A stretch of DNA of 64,000 nt, from contig NZ_BONE01000003.1 in assembly GCF_016862555.1 (NCBI RefSeq), positions 1 through 64,000 of the forward strand, read 5' to 3'. The position numbers and the translations under genes were made by a program. A model generated the notes under the pieces. That model searched no databases. It worked only from the letters and a program-made list of their open reading frames with translations, and was not told the DNA's origin. Within the stretch, counting starts at the first letter, position 1, and each line of letters starts with the position of its first letter. Source of the stretch: Asanoa siamensis (lineage in GTDB: Bacteria > Actinomycetota > Actinomycetes > Mycobacteriales > Micromonosporaceae). Positions 15,978 through 24,437 of this stretch are shown here, one piece after another.

Positions 15978-15983
15978 TAGGCT
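15978..15983 (+). promoter_or_regulatory. -10 box TAGGCT, leaderless start at 15992
   Basis: TAGGCT ends 8 nt before ATG 15992 with no Shine-Dalgarno between. Confidence 0.45.
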
Positions 15984-15991
15984 GGCAAACC

Positions 15992-17734
15992 ATGGGAACC
16001 GGTGCTACGGAGCCGGAGCCGCCGGCTGAACAGCGGCGGCCGCGGTCGCGGCCTGCGAAGGCCAACTTTGCCGCGCCGACCGAGCAGGACAAGCCTCGTA
16101 CGCCGCCGCAGCCTCGGGTCGCCAAGCAACCCCCCGCGATGCTCTTTCAGGCGCCCGCTGATGTCCCGCCGACCCCGCCTGCGCCGCGGCCGGCTCGGGC
16201 GGCCGCATCCTCGCCGTCGAAGGATGGCGACAGTCCGTCTATAGGCGAGCCGGCCGAGGGTGGAGCCGCTCCGGTGACGGACGCCACAAATACGAAGACG
16301 CCTCGGCCGCGGAAGAAGTCCGCCCAGAAGTCGTCAGACACAGACGCGCCAGCTGGCGCGACGCCGGCTACGGCCTCGCCGCCGGCCAAGGCCGCAGCCC
16401 CCGCTACGAGGAAGCCGGCCGCCACCGAGGCGCCTCTCGCTGCCGACGCTCCGCCCGCCACCGCGAAGCCGGCTACGGCCACGCCGCCGGCCAAGGCCGC
16501 TGCGCCCGCCGCTAGGAAGCCGGAGGCCAAGGACGCGGCGACGCCCGCTGCGACCGGCACCGCGAAGCCGGCAGGTGAGTCCGCGGCGCCGACCGACGGC
16601 ACAGCGACCGCCAGCGCGAGGCCAACAGCCCCGGATTCGCCGTCGCCCAAGCCCGCATCCCCAGGCAACCCGGGATCGCCTGCCGCGGTGTCTTCGGGTA
16701 CGGACGCGAAGCCCACCGACTCGGCGTCGCCAACGACGCCGCGGCAGGCTGGGCGGACCGCCAGCTCCGAGGAGCCGGTCAAGGCAGCCGCGGCCCCGGA
16801 CAAGAAGGCCGCTCCGGCGAAGCGGGCTCCCGCTGCACGGAAGAGCAGCGACGAGCCGGACGCCGTGAAGGATCCGGCGCCTGGCGACGCCGCACCCCCG
16901 ACCAAGGCGCCTCGGCCGCGCAAGAAGGCGATCTCCGCCGAAGCCGAAGCCGAAGCTGGAACCGCGACAACGACTCCGCGAGCCAGGAAGGCCGCGGCCA
17001 AGAAGGCGGCGCCCGCCCCGAAGAAAGACCCGGAGGAAGCGGTGTCGACCACCGATCAGAGCCCTGACACCGCCGCCGTGGCCCAGCTCGACACGGCGAG
17101 CCCGGCCACAAGCGCGCCAGCCGCGACGCCCACCACGCACGAGCCCAGGACGGCGCCGGTCACCAGCGCCCCCGCCGCCGGCGGCGCGGAGGTCGCCCGC
17201 TCCCTCACCCGCCTCCCAGAACAAGCAGCCATCGCCGCCGTCAAGCGGTTCGCCCCGCAAGCCGAGGTCTGGGCCCAGGAGATCCGCGCCACCTACCCCA
17301 CCGCCACCCCCGACGCCCTCGCCCGGCTCGCTCAGCGCCGCTTCACCCGCAAGGCCACCCTCGCCGGCGCGATGGTCAGCTTCGCCAACGGCTGGTCCGC
17401 CCCCGCCGACCTCGCCGCCACCGGGTGGGCCAACGCCGAGCTCGTCGCCCACATCGCCGCCGCCTACGGCAAGCAGGCCACGCCCGAGGACATTCTGGTC
17501 CTGACCGGTATCCACCAGGACCACGAGTCCGCCGCGGCCGCGATCAACCAGGAGCCCGGTCACAGCGCCAGCCGCGCGCCCATCACGGCCGCGAGCAGGA
17601 CCGCCACCTGGGCCGCGCTGAAACTCCTCGCCCGGGCCTGGCCGGGCATCGCCCTCGCCGGTGGCGCCGCGGCCGCGAGCCTCAACTCGGAGCGGGTCGC
17701 CGCCCGCGCGATCCAGCGGTTCAGAGCCAGCTGA
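15992..17734 (+). CDS. Ala/Pro/Lys-rich disordered protein with conserved helical C-terminus
   Basis: A 580-residue protein. Residues 1 to about 400 are low-complexity, dominated by Ala, Pro, Thr and Lys, with repeated blocks such as PPAKAAAPA(T/A)RKP (twice) and PRPRKK (twice) that recall histone-H1-like basic tails. The last 160 residues are different: VARSLTRLPEQAAIAAVKRF, YPTATPDALARLAQRRFTRK, and a hydrophobic Gly/Ala-rich segment, predicted helical with one possible membrane-associated stretch. It has no export signal. Function unknown; the basic tail could bind nucleic acid or polyphosphate. It overlaps the convergent CPBP gene by 14 bp. The strong amino-acid bias makes the N-terminus evolve by slippage-like repeats. 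Confidence 0.82.
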   Translation: MGTGATEPEPPAEQRRPRSRPAKANFAAPTEQDKPRTPPQPRVAKQPPAMLFQAPADVPPTPPAPRPARAAASSPSKDGDSPSIGEPAEGGAAPVTDATNTKTPRPRKKSAQKSSDTDAPAGATPATASPPAKAAAPATRKPAATEAPLAADAPPATAKPATATPPAKAAAPAARKPEAKDAATPAATGTAKPAGESAAPTDGTATASARPTAPDSPSPKPASPGNPGSPAAVSSGTDAKPTDSASPTTPRQAGRTASSEEPVKAAAAPDKKAAPAKRAPAARKSSDEPDAVKDPAPGDAAPPTKAPRPRKKAISAEAEAEAGTATTTPRARKAAAKKAAPAPKKDPEEAVSTTDQSPDTAAVAQLDTASPATSAPAATPTTHEPRTAPVTSAPAAGGAEVARSLTRLPEQAAIAAVKRFAPQAEVWAQEIRATYPTATPDALARLAQRRFTRKATLAGAMVSFANGWSAPADLAATGWANAELVAHIAAAYGKQATPEDILVLTGIHQDHESAAAAINQEPGHSASRAPITAASRTATWAALKLLARAWPGIALAGGAAAASLNSERVAARAIQRFRAS

Positions 17735-18494
17735 ACCACTCGCGCGGCAGCAGCGCGTACCCGACAAAAGCCACCACATCCAGCAGCGTGTGCGCCACCA
17801 CCAGCGGCAGCACGCGCTTCGTCCGGATGAAGAACAGCGCGAAGACGACCCCCATCACGGCGTTGCCGATGAAGCCGCCGAAACCCTGATAAAGGTGGTA
17901 CGAGCCGCGCAGCACCGCGGACGCCGCGATCACCCACGGCAGCCGCCAGCCGAGTTCGCGCAGCCGCGTGACCAGGTAACCGACGACGATGATCTCTTCC
18001 AGAATGGCGTTCTGCAGCGCTGACAGGATCAAGACCGGGACGGCCCACCACACCGGCGGCAGCGCGGCCGGGACCAGGTTGGCGTTGATGCCCAGAGCGG
18101 ACGCCGCCCAGACCAGGCCCAGGCCCGGCAGCCCGATCGCCGCCCCCAGCGCCACCCCCCAGCCAAGATCGAACCAGGGCCGCCGAACATCCAGACCCAG
18201 CAGCGACCGCGGCGACCGCAGCAGATACAGCGCCAGGGCCACGGGTACGAGGGCGAACAGGATCCCGAGCAACTGGTACGTCAGATCCAGGTACGGCCGC
18301 ACCGACTGCGACGGGTTCAGCGTGGCCGTCTGCTGCGACAGCGGCTGTGACGCCGTCAGTCGGGCCACGATCGTGACCAGCGAGTAGACAGCCGACTGGC
18401 CCAGCGAGAGACCCAGGACGATCAAGATCTCCGGGCGCAGGCGCCTGTCGTCCCGAACCACCGGGTCCTGCGAAGGCGAGAGATCGACTGCCAC
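17721..18494 (-). CDS. CPBP family intramembrane metalloprotease
   Basis: A 257-residue polytopic membrane protein with about eight helices. The CPBP (Abi) motifs are in order: motif 1 EEIIVVGYL (catalytic Glu pair; the usual Arg after it is Val here), motif 2 HLYQG, and motif 3 HTLLD near the C-terminus. Members cleave CAAX-like peptides or bacteriocin-related substrates, often with unknown targets. The missing Arg is seen in other divergent members but leaves activity uncertain. GTG 18494 is the start; the flavin split-barrel gene ends 35 nt upstream on the same strand, so they may be co-transcribed. Confidence 0.88.
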   Translation of the reverse strand: MAVDLSPSQDPVVRDDRRLRPEILIVLGLSLGQSAVYSLVTIVARLTASQPLSQQTATLNPSQSVRPYLDLTYQLLGILFALVPVALALYLLRSPRSLLGLDVRRPWFDLGWGVALGAAIGLPGLGLVWAASALGINANLVPAALPPVWWAVPVLILSALQNAILEEIIVVGYLVTRLRELGWRLPWVIAASAVLRGSYHLYQGFGGFIGNAVMGVVFALFFIRTKRVLPLVVAHTLLDVVAFVGYALLPREWFSWL

Positions 18495-18529
18495 GCGCTA
18501 ACTGTGCCGGATGAACCTGGGCGCGCGCA

Positions 18530-19000
18530 TCAAGCCAGCGGACCTTGGTCGGCGAACCACGCCTGATCAACGCGTACCCGCACCCAGCAGGCAGCGTCAG
18601 GCGACGCCTGAGCCGGCGCGCCGGCCGGGGAAGCCAGGTGCGGCGGCGCGAACGCCACCACAGACGCCGTGCCCGACACGTGCAGACCCGTACGTTCCCG
18701 CAGGAGGTCGAGGAACAGCAGCCGTACCGGCCCGGAGATCGGCGAGACCCGCGGCTCCGGCCAGGTGATCAAACGCCGCGACGGCGCCTGGACGAACCCG
18801 GGGACACCCCGACACGCCGTGCGCCCGCCGCGCGCCGCGGTGACGAAGACCATCTCCTGCGCCGAGATGAACCCGACCATGCGGTCGTCGAGCCGCGCAC
18901 GTGGCGGGTCCACCGTTGCGGGCGCACTCGATCGCCGACCGGCGGCCCGCCGGCTACGAGCGAACGACCCTGATGGGGCCGGGATGACGGTGCGCTCCAT
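18530..19000 (-). CDS. Pyridoxamine 5'-phosphate oxidase-like flavin split-barrel protein, shortened
   Basis: A 156-residue protein related to the actinobacterial PNPOx-like family: LDDRMVGFISAQEMVFVTAA, GVPGFVQAPSRRLITWPE, VRLLFLDLLRERTGLHVSGTASVV and CWVRVRVDQAWF match its conserved strands in order. The stretch normally between the ITWPE-like strand and LLFLD, with an N-G-x-x-x-S-L-G-N-like loop that contacts flavin phosphate, is replaced by a short SPISGPV, so flavin binding is doubtful. ATG 19000 has GGAG five bases upstream. It is divergent from the flavohemoprotein gene, sharing a 250-nt regulatory region, and is followed by the CPBP gene. Confidence 0.62.
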   Translation of the reverse strand: MERTVIPAPSGSFARSRRAAGRRSSAPATVDPPRARLDDRMVGFISAQEMVFVTAARGGRTACRGVPGFVQAPSRRLITWPEPRVSPISGPVRLLFLDLLRERTGLHVSGTASVVAFAPPHLASPAGAPAQASPDAACWVRVRVDQAWFADQGPLA

Positions 19001-19106
19001 GCGAACTCCAGAACCGATTGCGACCAGCCGGAACGCGCAGCGCCTTACCACACGCGGTTCAGAGTTCCACAACGAGTGATCCATAGACAGGGTGGGATCG
19101 CGTTCG

Positions 19107-19123
19107 TCGCACATTCTGTGCGA
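19107..19123. promoter_or_regulatory. Operator-like palindrome between PNPOx-like and flavohemoprotein genes
   Basis: TCGCACA-TTC-TGTGCGA is a perfect 7-bp inverted repeat with a 3-bp spacer in the 250-nt divergent intergenic region (19001-19250). No regulator gene lies beside it. A nitric-oxide or redox sensor would be a fitting protein, but the site does not identify one. The rest of the intergenic region shows nothing clear. Confidence 0.5.
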
Positions 19124-19250
19124 TGGACCTCGACGCAGAGTGCTCACGCTGGTCAGACGTGCACAGCGCGACCACACACACCCTGATCAACCAGAGGCAC
19201 GGCGGGCCGGGTGGAGGCCAAGGCGCGTCAGACAAGCGAAAAGGGCGTCA

Positions 19251-20366
19251 ATGGGGAACCTTTCACGGCTACTGAAGGAAAGCTGGACCCTCGTCGAGGA
19301 GCAGCAGGACAAGGTCGCCGGTTACTTCTACGCACGCATTTTCCTGTCCAACCCGCACTTGCGGAACCTGTTCCCGGTGACCATGGACGTGCAGCGGGCG
19401 CGTCTGCTCGGCGCCATCGTCACGGCCGTGCAGTCGCTCGACGACCCCGACCGGTTCGAGGAATACCTGCGGCAGCTCGGAAAGGACCACCGCAAGTTCC
19501 ACGTGGAACCGGAGCACTACGACGTGGTCGGCGGTGCCCTGCTGGAGGCCCTGCGCACCTTCGCCGGCGAGGCCTGGAGCATCGAGTACGACCAGGCCTG
19601 GGGCGACGCGTACAACGTGATCGCCAAGAAGATGATCGCCGGCGCCGAGGCCGACACGAACCCGGCGTACTGGCACGCCGAGGTGCTCACCCACGAGCGC
19701 CGCGCCAAGGACATCGCGGTGATCACGTGCCGGCCGCTGCAATATCCGCTCGAGTTCCGCGCCGGCCAGTACGTCAGCGTCGAGGCACCGCGCTACCAGC
19801 CCCGCCTTTGGCGCACGTACTCGATGGCCAACGCCCCCAACAAGGAGGGCACGATCGAGTTCCACGTGCGCGCGCTGGGCGCCGGCTGGGTGTCGAGCGC
19901 CCTGGTCCGCCGCGTCCAGGTCGGCGACCTGCTCCGGGTCGCGGCGCCGATGGGCACGATGTCCCTCGACCGCAAGTCGACCCGCGACATCGTCTGCGTC
20001 GCCGGCGGCACCGGCCTCGCTCCGATCAAGGCGCTGATCGAGGAGCTGACCCGCTACAACCGCACGCGCTGGGTGCACGTGTTCTTCGGCGCCAAGGACC
20101 GCGACGACCTGTACGACCTACCGGAGCTCAACAAGCTGGCGGCCCGCTACCCGTGGCTGTCGGTGGTGCCGGCCTGCAGCGACGACAAGAACTTCGTCGG
20201 CGAACAGGGCAACGTCGGCGACGTGGTGGCCCGCTACGGCCCCTGGGGCGACCACGACTTCTTCGTCTCGGGCTCGTCCTCAATGGTCAAGAACACCCTG
20301 CGTACGCTGGCCGAGCTCAAGGTCCCCGCGGTCCGCATCAAGTACGACACCTTCGGCGACATCTAG
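19251..20366 (+). CDS. Flavohemoprotein (nitric oxide dioxygenase-like)
   Basis: A 371-residue two-part enzyme. Residues 1-135 are a globin; H80 in LGKDHRKF is in the position of the proximal heme ligand. Residues 145-371 are a ferredoxin-NADP reductase module with FAD motif RTYSMAN, NAD-binding GGTGLAPIKALIEEL and a C-terminal KYDTFGDI. Flavohemoproteins convert NO and O2 to nitrate using NAD(P)H in the cytosol. ATG 19251 is chosen because AAAGGG lies 7 nt upstream and the globin starts directly. The upstream palindrome may regulate it. It belongs to the actinobacterial branch that is shorter than E. coli Hmp (396). Confidence 0.92.
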   Translation: MGNLSRLLKESWTLVEEQQDKVAGYFYARIFLSNPHLRNLFPVTMDVQRARLLGAIVTAVQSLDDPDRFEEYLRQLGKDHRKFHVEPEHYDVVGGALLEALRTFAGEAWSIEYDQAWGDAYNVIAKKMIAGAEADTNPAYWHAEVLTHERRAKDIAVITCRPLQYPLEFRAGQYVSVEAPRYQPRLWRTYSMANAPNKEGTIEFHVRALGAGWVSSALVRRVQVGDLLRVAAPMGTMSLDRKSTRDIVCVAGGTGLAPIKALIEELTRYNRTRWVHVFFGAKDRDDLYDLPELNKLAARYPWLSVVPACSDDKNFVGEQGNVGDVVARYGPWGDHDFFVSGSSSMVKNTLRTLAELKVPAVRIKYDTFGDI

Positions 20367-20452
20367 CCGCAGAAGGCACATCGCAGCTCCGCGAATGGAA
20401 CGCCGACACGCCGCAAATCGAAAGTTTGCTCGTCGCAGATCGAAAAACGGCC

Positions 20453-20458
20453 TAGCCT
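20453..20458 (+). promoter_or_regulatory. -10 box TAGCCT, leaderless start at 20465
   Basis: TAGCCT ends 6 nt before GTG 20465; no Shine-Dalgarno is present. Confidence 0.45.
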
Positions 20459-20464
20459 GATCGG

Positions 20465-21712
20465 GTGCCCACGACCCGGCTCGTGCCACGGCGGGCAGCG
20501 GCCCAGGTGAGCGCCGCGCTCGCCGACACCCGCGTGGTCCTGATCAGCGGGGCACGCCAGGTCGGCAAGAGCACGCTCGTCCGGCTGGTCGCCCAGGACC
20601 GCCTCGCCGAGCGCCGAGATCTGGACAGGGCGCAGGACCGGGCGGCGGCCCTCGCTGATCCGGTCGGCTTCGTCGACACGACCGAGCTGATGGCGATCGA
20701 CGAGATCCAGCGCGCGCCGGAACTGCTGCTGGCCATCAAGGCATCCGTCGACGAAGATCCACGTCCCGGCCGCTACCTCCTCACCGGCTCCTCCCGGCTG
20801 TTCGGGATGGTCGCCGCCCCGGACGCGCTGCCGGGCCGCATGGAAACCGTCGAACTCTGGCCGTTCTCGCAGGGGGAGTTGGACGGCACGCCGGACGGCT
20901 TCGTGGACGCCGTCTTCGCGTCCGGCCCCGACGTCGCGCACGAGTCGACGGTCACCCGTGCCGACTACGCCGCCCGGATCGTCCGCGGCGGGCTCCCGGA
21001 AGCCACCGGACGCGATGACCCCCAGCGCCGCGCACGTTTCTTCGACGGATACGTCCAGGCCCTGATCGACCGCGACGTCCGCCAGCTCTCCGACATCCAC
21101 CGCAAGGCCGAACTGCGCACGCTCGTACGCCTGCTCGCCGCGAGGTCGGCAACCACGATCGCGGCCAACTCGCTGGAGCGGGAACTCGGGCTGAGCCGGC
21201 CCACGGTCGCCCGCTACCTGCGCGCCCTCGAGGAGATCTTCCTCGTCAAGCGCGTCCCGGGCTGGTCGCGCAACCTCGGCACCCGGGCCACGGCGGCCCC
21301 GAAGCTCGTCTTCGTCGACTCAGGCATTGCCGCCAACGAACTCGCGATCGAGGCGCGGTCGCTGCTCCGCCCCGGTGCGCCCTTCGGGCCGCTGCTCGAG
21401 TCCTTCGTCCTCTCCGAGATAGCGCGGCAGCTGACCTGGTCCAGCCAACCGGTCGAGCTCTCGCACTACCGCGACCACAGCAAGTTCGAGGTCGACGCGG
21501 TGCTCGAGAACCGGTCCGGCCGGGTCGTCGGCGTCGAGGTGAAGGCGGCGTCGACCGTCGGACCGGACGACTTCCGGGGCCTGCGCCGGCTGGCCGAACG
21601 GCTGGGTGACGACTTCGTCACCGGCGTCGTCCTCTACACGGGCACCTCGACCCTGCCGTTCGGGGACAAGCTCCGCGCGATCCCCATCAGCGCGCTCTGG
21701 CAGGTTCAGTAG
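20465..21712 (+). CDS. ATP-binding protein, AAA_14/DUF4143 family
   Basis: A 415-residue P-loop ATPase: Walker A GARQVGKST (about residue 29), Walker B LMAIDEIQRAPELL, sensor YLLTGSSRLF, the PF13173 (AAA_14) set. The C-terminal DUF4143 part has a winged-helix-like segment (NSLERELGLSRPTVARYLRALEE is its core) and a restriction-endonuclease-like fold ending FEVDAVLE...VGVEVKA, the usual D-x-(n)-E-x-K pattern. Such proteins are widespread in accessory DNA and their role is unsettled. GTG 20465 is leaderless. It overlaps the convergent XRE-deformylase gene by 7 bp. Confidence 0.9.
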   Translation: MPTTRLVPRRAAAQVSAALADTRVVLISGARQVGKSTLVRLVAQDRLAERRDLDRAQDRAAALADPVGFVDTTELMAIDEIQRAPELLLAIKASVDEDPRPGRYLLTGSSRLFGMVAAPDALPGRMETVELWPFSQGELDGTPDGFVDAVFASGPDVAHESTVTRADYAARIVRGGLPEATGRDDPQRRARFFDGYVQALIDRDVRQLSDIHRKAELRTLVRLLAARSATTIAANSLERELGLSRPTVARYLRALEEIFLVKRVPGWSRNLGTRATAAPKLVFVDSGIAANELAIEARSLLRPGAPFGPLLESFVLSEIARQLTWSSQPVELSHYRDHSKFEVDAVLENRSGRVVGVEVKAASTVGPDDFRGLRRLAERLGDDFVTGVVLYTGTSTLPFGDKLRAIPISALWQVQ

Positions 21713-23301
21713 CTCCAGGGCACCCCGGACTCGCGGTATTCGGTGATCGGGACCAGCGGCGCTCCCGGTGGCATGCGCGAGTCGTAGAGGCGGCCCTCCA
21801 GATGGTCGATCTCGTGTGCCACCAGCCGGGCCAGGCCGCGCTCGAAGGTCGTCAGGCGGCGCGACCCGTTCCAGTCGGCGTGCTCGACCACTAGGCGCAG
21901 CGCCCGGGGCACCAGGCCGCGGACGTCGAAGAAGGACAGGCAGCCCTCGTAGCGCTCGTCCGACTCCGGTGACGCGTCGACCACCCGCGGGTTGACCAGC
22001 ACCAGCGGCTCGGCGGCCGGGTCGGGTGGGCGGACCACCGCGATCGCGACCGAGAGGCCTACCTGCGGCGCCGCCAGGCCCACGCCCTTGCTGAAGATGT
22101 GCATCTCCTCGATGCGTTCGAGGGCCGCGAACAGCCGGTCGACGACGTCCCGGCCCGCGGCCGCGTCCGACGGCAGGCGCAGCGGGACCGCCGGGTGCGC
22201 GAGCAGGGCACTGCCCCGCTGCACGACGCCGACCGACCGCATCCGCTCGCTCGGTGCCCGCGGCGCCTGCCGCTGCGCCGGCACGATCGCCGGGCGGGCC
22301 GGCTCCCACAGCTTCCGGCCGTTGGTGCCCAGCGACCCGGACACGGCCCGGAAGCGCCATTCCAGCCGGTACCGGGCGTTCAGCGTCGGCGCGTCCGTCG
22401 TCCACTCGAACAGCGTGCGGTCGCCCTCCGCGCGCCGGGCCACGGGCGTACGCAGCGGTGCCTCCTCCGCCGACAGCGACGTCTCCACGCCCCAGACCTG
22501 CGCGTCCAGCGCGGTCGGGAAGTCGAGGCGCACCGTCAGGCGCCGGGTGGGCAGGCGGACGGCCCGCTGGAACCAACGACCCCACTTCTCCGGGCTCACC
22601 GTGTACGCGTACTCGATGGTGACCCTCTCCCCGGGATAGAGCGGGAACCGGCCGTTCTCGTTCTCGAAGAGCAGCCACACCTCTTTGAACGCGTCCCGGT
22701 CGTGCTTCTTGCGCCACTCCATCGGCTCGCGCGCCGGCGGGTCGTCGCACCAGGCCCGCAGGTCGAGCTCCTCGAACGTCAGCGGGTGGTCGCGGTGGTG
22801 CTTGTTGGACAGCTCCGGGTCCTCGGGGTAGCGGTCGACGGCGACCCGCACCAGGTAGCGGGTGACCGGCTCCTTGCCCGCGTTGTAGAGCGAGCGGCGG
22901 ACGACCGTCCGGTAGGCGTCGTCGACGAACTCGAGCGTGGCGACCTCGTGCTCGACGATCAACCCGGTGCCGGGCGGCATCCACTGCTCGGGCACCGGCG
23001 GGTCGCGCTGCGGCTGGCCGGCGCCGCGGGCGTGCCGCAGCTCGTCGTAGTCCTGGAAGCGCAGCCAGATCGCGCCGCCGGCGCTGAGCACGGCCTCGGC
23101 GCGGCGGGCGAAATCTTCGGTGGGGCGGTGGCGGCGGCCCTCGACGTGGCTGACGTACGACGGGTCGAAGCCCATCTGCGTGGCCAGCTGCTTCTTCGTC
23201 AGGCCGCGTTCTACCCGCCAGCGCGACAGCTCGGCCGCGAACGACTCGGCGGCGCGTTCTATCGGCGAGATTGGTGAAGTCGGCGGCGGTGGGCTCGGCA
23301 T
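21706..23301 (-). CDS. XRE helix-turn-helix protein fused to a complete peptide deformylase
   Basis: A 531-residue fusion. Residues about 24-62 are an XRE helix-turn-helix (TKKQLATQMGFDPSYVSHVE, then GRRHRP). Residues about 90-330 form a beta-rich middle region (ATLEFVDDAYRTVVRRSLYN, YLVRVAVDRYP, GERVTIEYAYTVSPEKWGRW) of no family I can name. Residues about 385-520 are a peptide deformylase with all three motifs: GVGLAAPQVG, EGCLS with the metal Cys, and HEIDH with both metal His and the catalytic Glu. Deformylase removes formyl from nascent N-termini; joined to a DNA-binding domain it might sense formyl-peptides or regulate its own supply. ATG 23301 and GTG 23304 are both near AAAAGGGA. Not a frameshift artefact: the frame is open throughout. 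Confidence 0.87.
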   Translation of the reverse strand: MPSPPPPTSPISPIERAAESFAAELSRWRVERGLTKKQLATQMGFDPSYVSHVEGRRHRPTEDFARRAEAVLSAGGAIWLRFQDYDELRHARGAGQPQRDPPVPEQWMPPGTGLIVEHEVATLEFVDDAYRTVVRRSLYNAGKEPVTRYLVRVAVDRYPEDPELSNKHHRDHPLTFEELDLRAWCDDPPAREPMEWRKKHDRDAFKEVWLLFENENGRFPLYPGERVTIEYAYTVSPEKWGRWFQRAVRLPTRRLTVRLDFPTALDAQVWGVETSLSAEEAPLRTPVARRAEGDRTLFEWTTDAPTLNARYRLEWRFRAVSGSLGTNGRKLWEPARPAIVPAQRQAPRAPSERMRSVGVVQRGSALLAHPAVPLRLPSDAAAGRDVVDRLFAALERIEEMHIFSKGVGLAAPQVGLSVAIAVVRPPDPAAEPLVLVNPRVVDASPESDERYEGCLSFFDVRGLVPRALRLVVEHADWNGSRRLTTFERGLARLVAHEIDHLEGRLYDSRMPPGAPLVPITEYRESGVPWSY

Positions 23302-23498
23302 CACGCATCCCTTTTGGGGCCGGAACTCCCCTAGAAGGCCCGGAAATCCAGTCTGCTGCGCCGATCGGAAACCCGACCAGAAGTGCCGCGTTACCGACAA
23401 ATGCCTTGACAATCGTCGCGCAGTGCGACCTAGTCGATACGCCGCGAATTGTGGGGGTCACCCCAGATGAGTACTTGCCCACCCGGGCTCGAGTTTCT
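23302..23498. promoter_or_regulatory. Divergent intergenic region of XRE-deformylase and siderophore reductase
   Basis: Part of a 330-nt gap. On the plus strand TTGACA occurs at 23406-23411 with a weak CCTAGT-like -10 17 nt on. GTCGC/GCGAC flank GCAGT at 23414-23428, a short dyad that could bind the XRE protein. No gene or RNA is seen. Confidence 0.35.
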
Positions 23499-23519
23499 CT
23501 GGTTAGGCTAGCCTTAGCA
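23499..23519. promoter_or_regulatory. Iron box (DtxR/IdeR/DmdR-type operator)
   Basis: GGTTAGGCTAGCCTTAGC closely follows the iron-box consensus (TTAGGTTAGSCTAACCTAA family) and is near-palindromic around CTAG. It sits about 110-130 nt before the siderophore-reductase start, so an iron-loaded DtxR-family repressor should silence that gene when iron is plentiful. Confidence 0.85.
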
Positions 23520-23630
23520 CGCTATGGTGTTTCGGCTGGCGAGCCAGAGGTAACCGGCTAGCCATGGGCGATTCCGCGACGATGGGTGGGACTCCGTGAC
23601 GGCACGAACGAAGTTGGCGGTGTGGTCAAC

Positions 23631-24425
23631 GTGACCGCGACCATCGACTTCCGCGCGATGGCCGGCGCACCCTTCGACCCGATCAGCTCCACGCTGCGGT
23701 CGATGTTCGGCACAGACGATCTCCCCGGGCTCACCCGCGGGCTGCTGGTGCACGACCCGGCCGGCTGGATCCCGGCCTCGTCGCTCTCCGACGGCACCCA
23801 CCTGCCCCAACTGCTCGACGCGGCCGCCCGCCGCTGGCGCGGTTCACCGCACGCCGCCGCGGCGCTGGCCTGGAAGTCCTACAGCTACTGGCTGGCCCTG
23901 CCGGCCGTGCTGGGCTGGGCGTCGGCCCGCCGGGTGCCGCTGCTGCGCGCCGACGACGTGCTCGTGCACTTCGAGGACCACCGGCCCCTGCTGACGCTCG
24001 GTTACCGCCGCACGATCGACGTCGCGGTGCTGCCGTCGGACCCGCTGGCGATCTCTGGCCTGCCGGAGGTCGTGGTGGTCCCCGACGAGGCGGCGCTGCT
24101 GGAGACGTTCCGCGCGACGCTGCTCGACGAGCACGTCAACCCGCTGCTGGACGCGATCCACGGCCAGGTCCGGGTGGGCACCCGTACGCTGCTGGGCTCG
24201 GTCGCCTCGGGCGTCGCCTACGGCCTGCTCCGCGCGGCCGACTGGCTGCCGGGCTCGACCCGCGACAACATCGCGACGCTCCTGACCGCGCTGGAACTCG
24301 ACGATCTGATCGAACTCGTCGACGGGCCGGGCGGGCAACTCAACGTGCAGCGCAAGACGTGCTGCCTCGCCTTCACGCTCCCGCAGCCGAAGCTCTGCTC
24401 GGGCTGCGTCATCAAGCCTTCTTAA
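23631..24425 (+). CDS. (2Fe-2S) ferric siderophore reductase, FhuF-like
   Basis: A protein of about 264 residues with the FhuF-type C-terminus: KTCCLAFTLPQPKLCSGC, the CC-x(10)-C-x2-C pattern that binds a [2Fe-2S] cluster. The body (AALAWKSYSYWLALPAVLGW, ADDVLVHFEDHRPLLTLG) matches the family. These cytosolic proteins reduce ferric siderophores to release iron. The start is uncertain: GTG 23586, 23622 and 23631 are in frame and none has a strong ribosome binding site. The iron box upstream supports the role. Its 3' end is followed by repeat copy B. Confidence 0.88.
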   Translation: MTATIDFRAMAGAPFDPISSTLRSMFGTDDLPGLTRGLLVHDPAGWIPASSLSDGTHLPQLLDAAARRWRGSPHAAAALAWKSYSYWLALPAVLGWASARRVPLLRADDVLVHFEDHRPLLTLGYRRTIDVAVLPSDPLAISGLPEVVVVPDEAALLETFRATLLDEHVNPLLDAIHGQVRVGTRTLLGSVASGVAYGLLRAADWLPGSTRDNIATLLTALELDDLIELVDGPGGQLNVQRKTCCLAFTLPQPKLCSGCVIKPS

Positions 24426-24437
24426 GGCAGCATCCGG

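Noticed and set aside
21320-23482. A 720-codon open frame on the minus strand covering most of the XRE-deformylase gene in another frame
   Set aside because: It is a GC-driven shadow: its translation is Arg/Pro/Gly-rich without family motifs, whereas the overlapping frame carries complete XRE and deformylase motifs.
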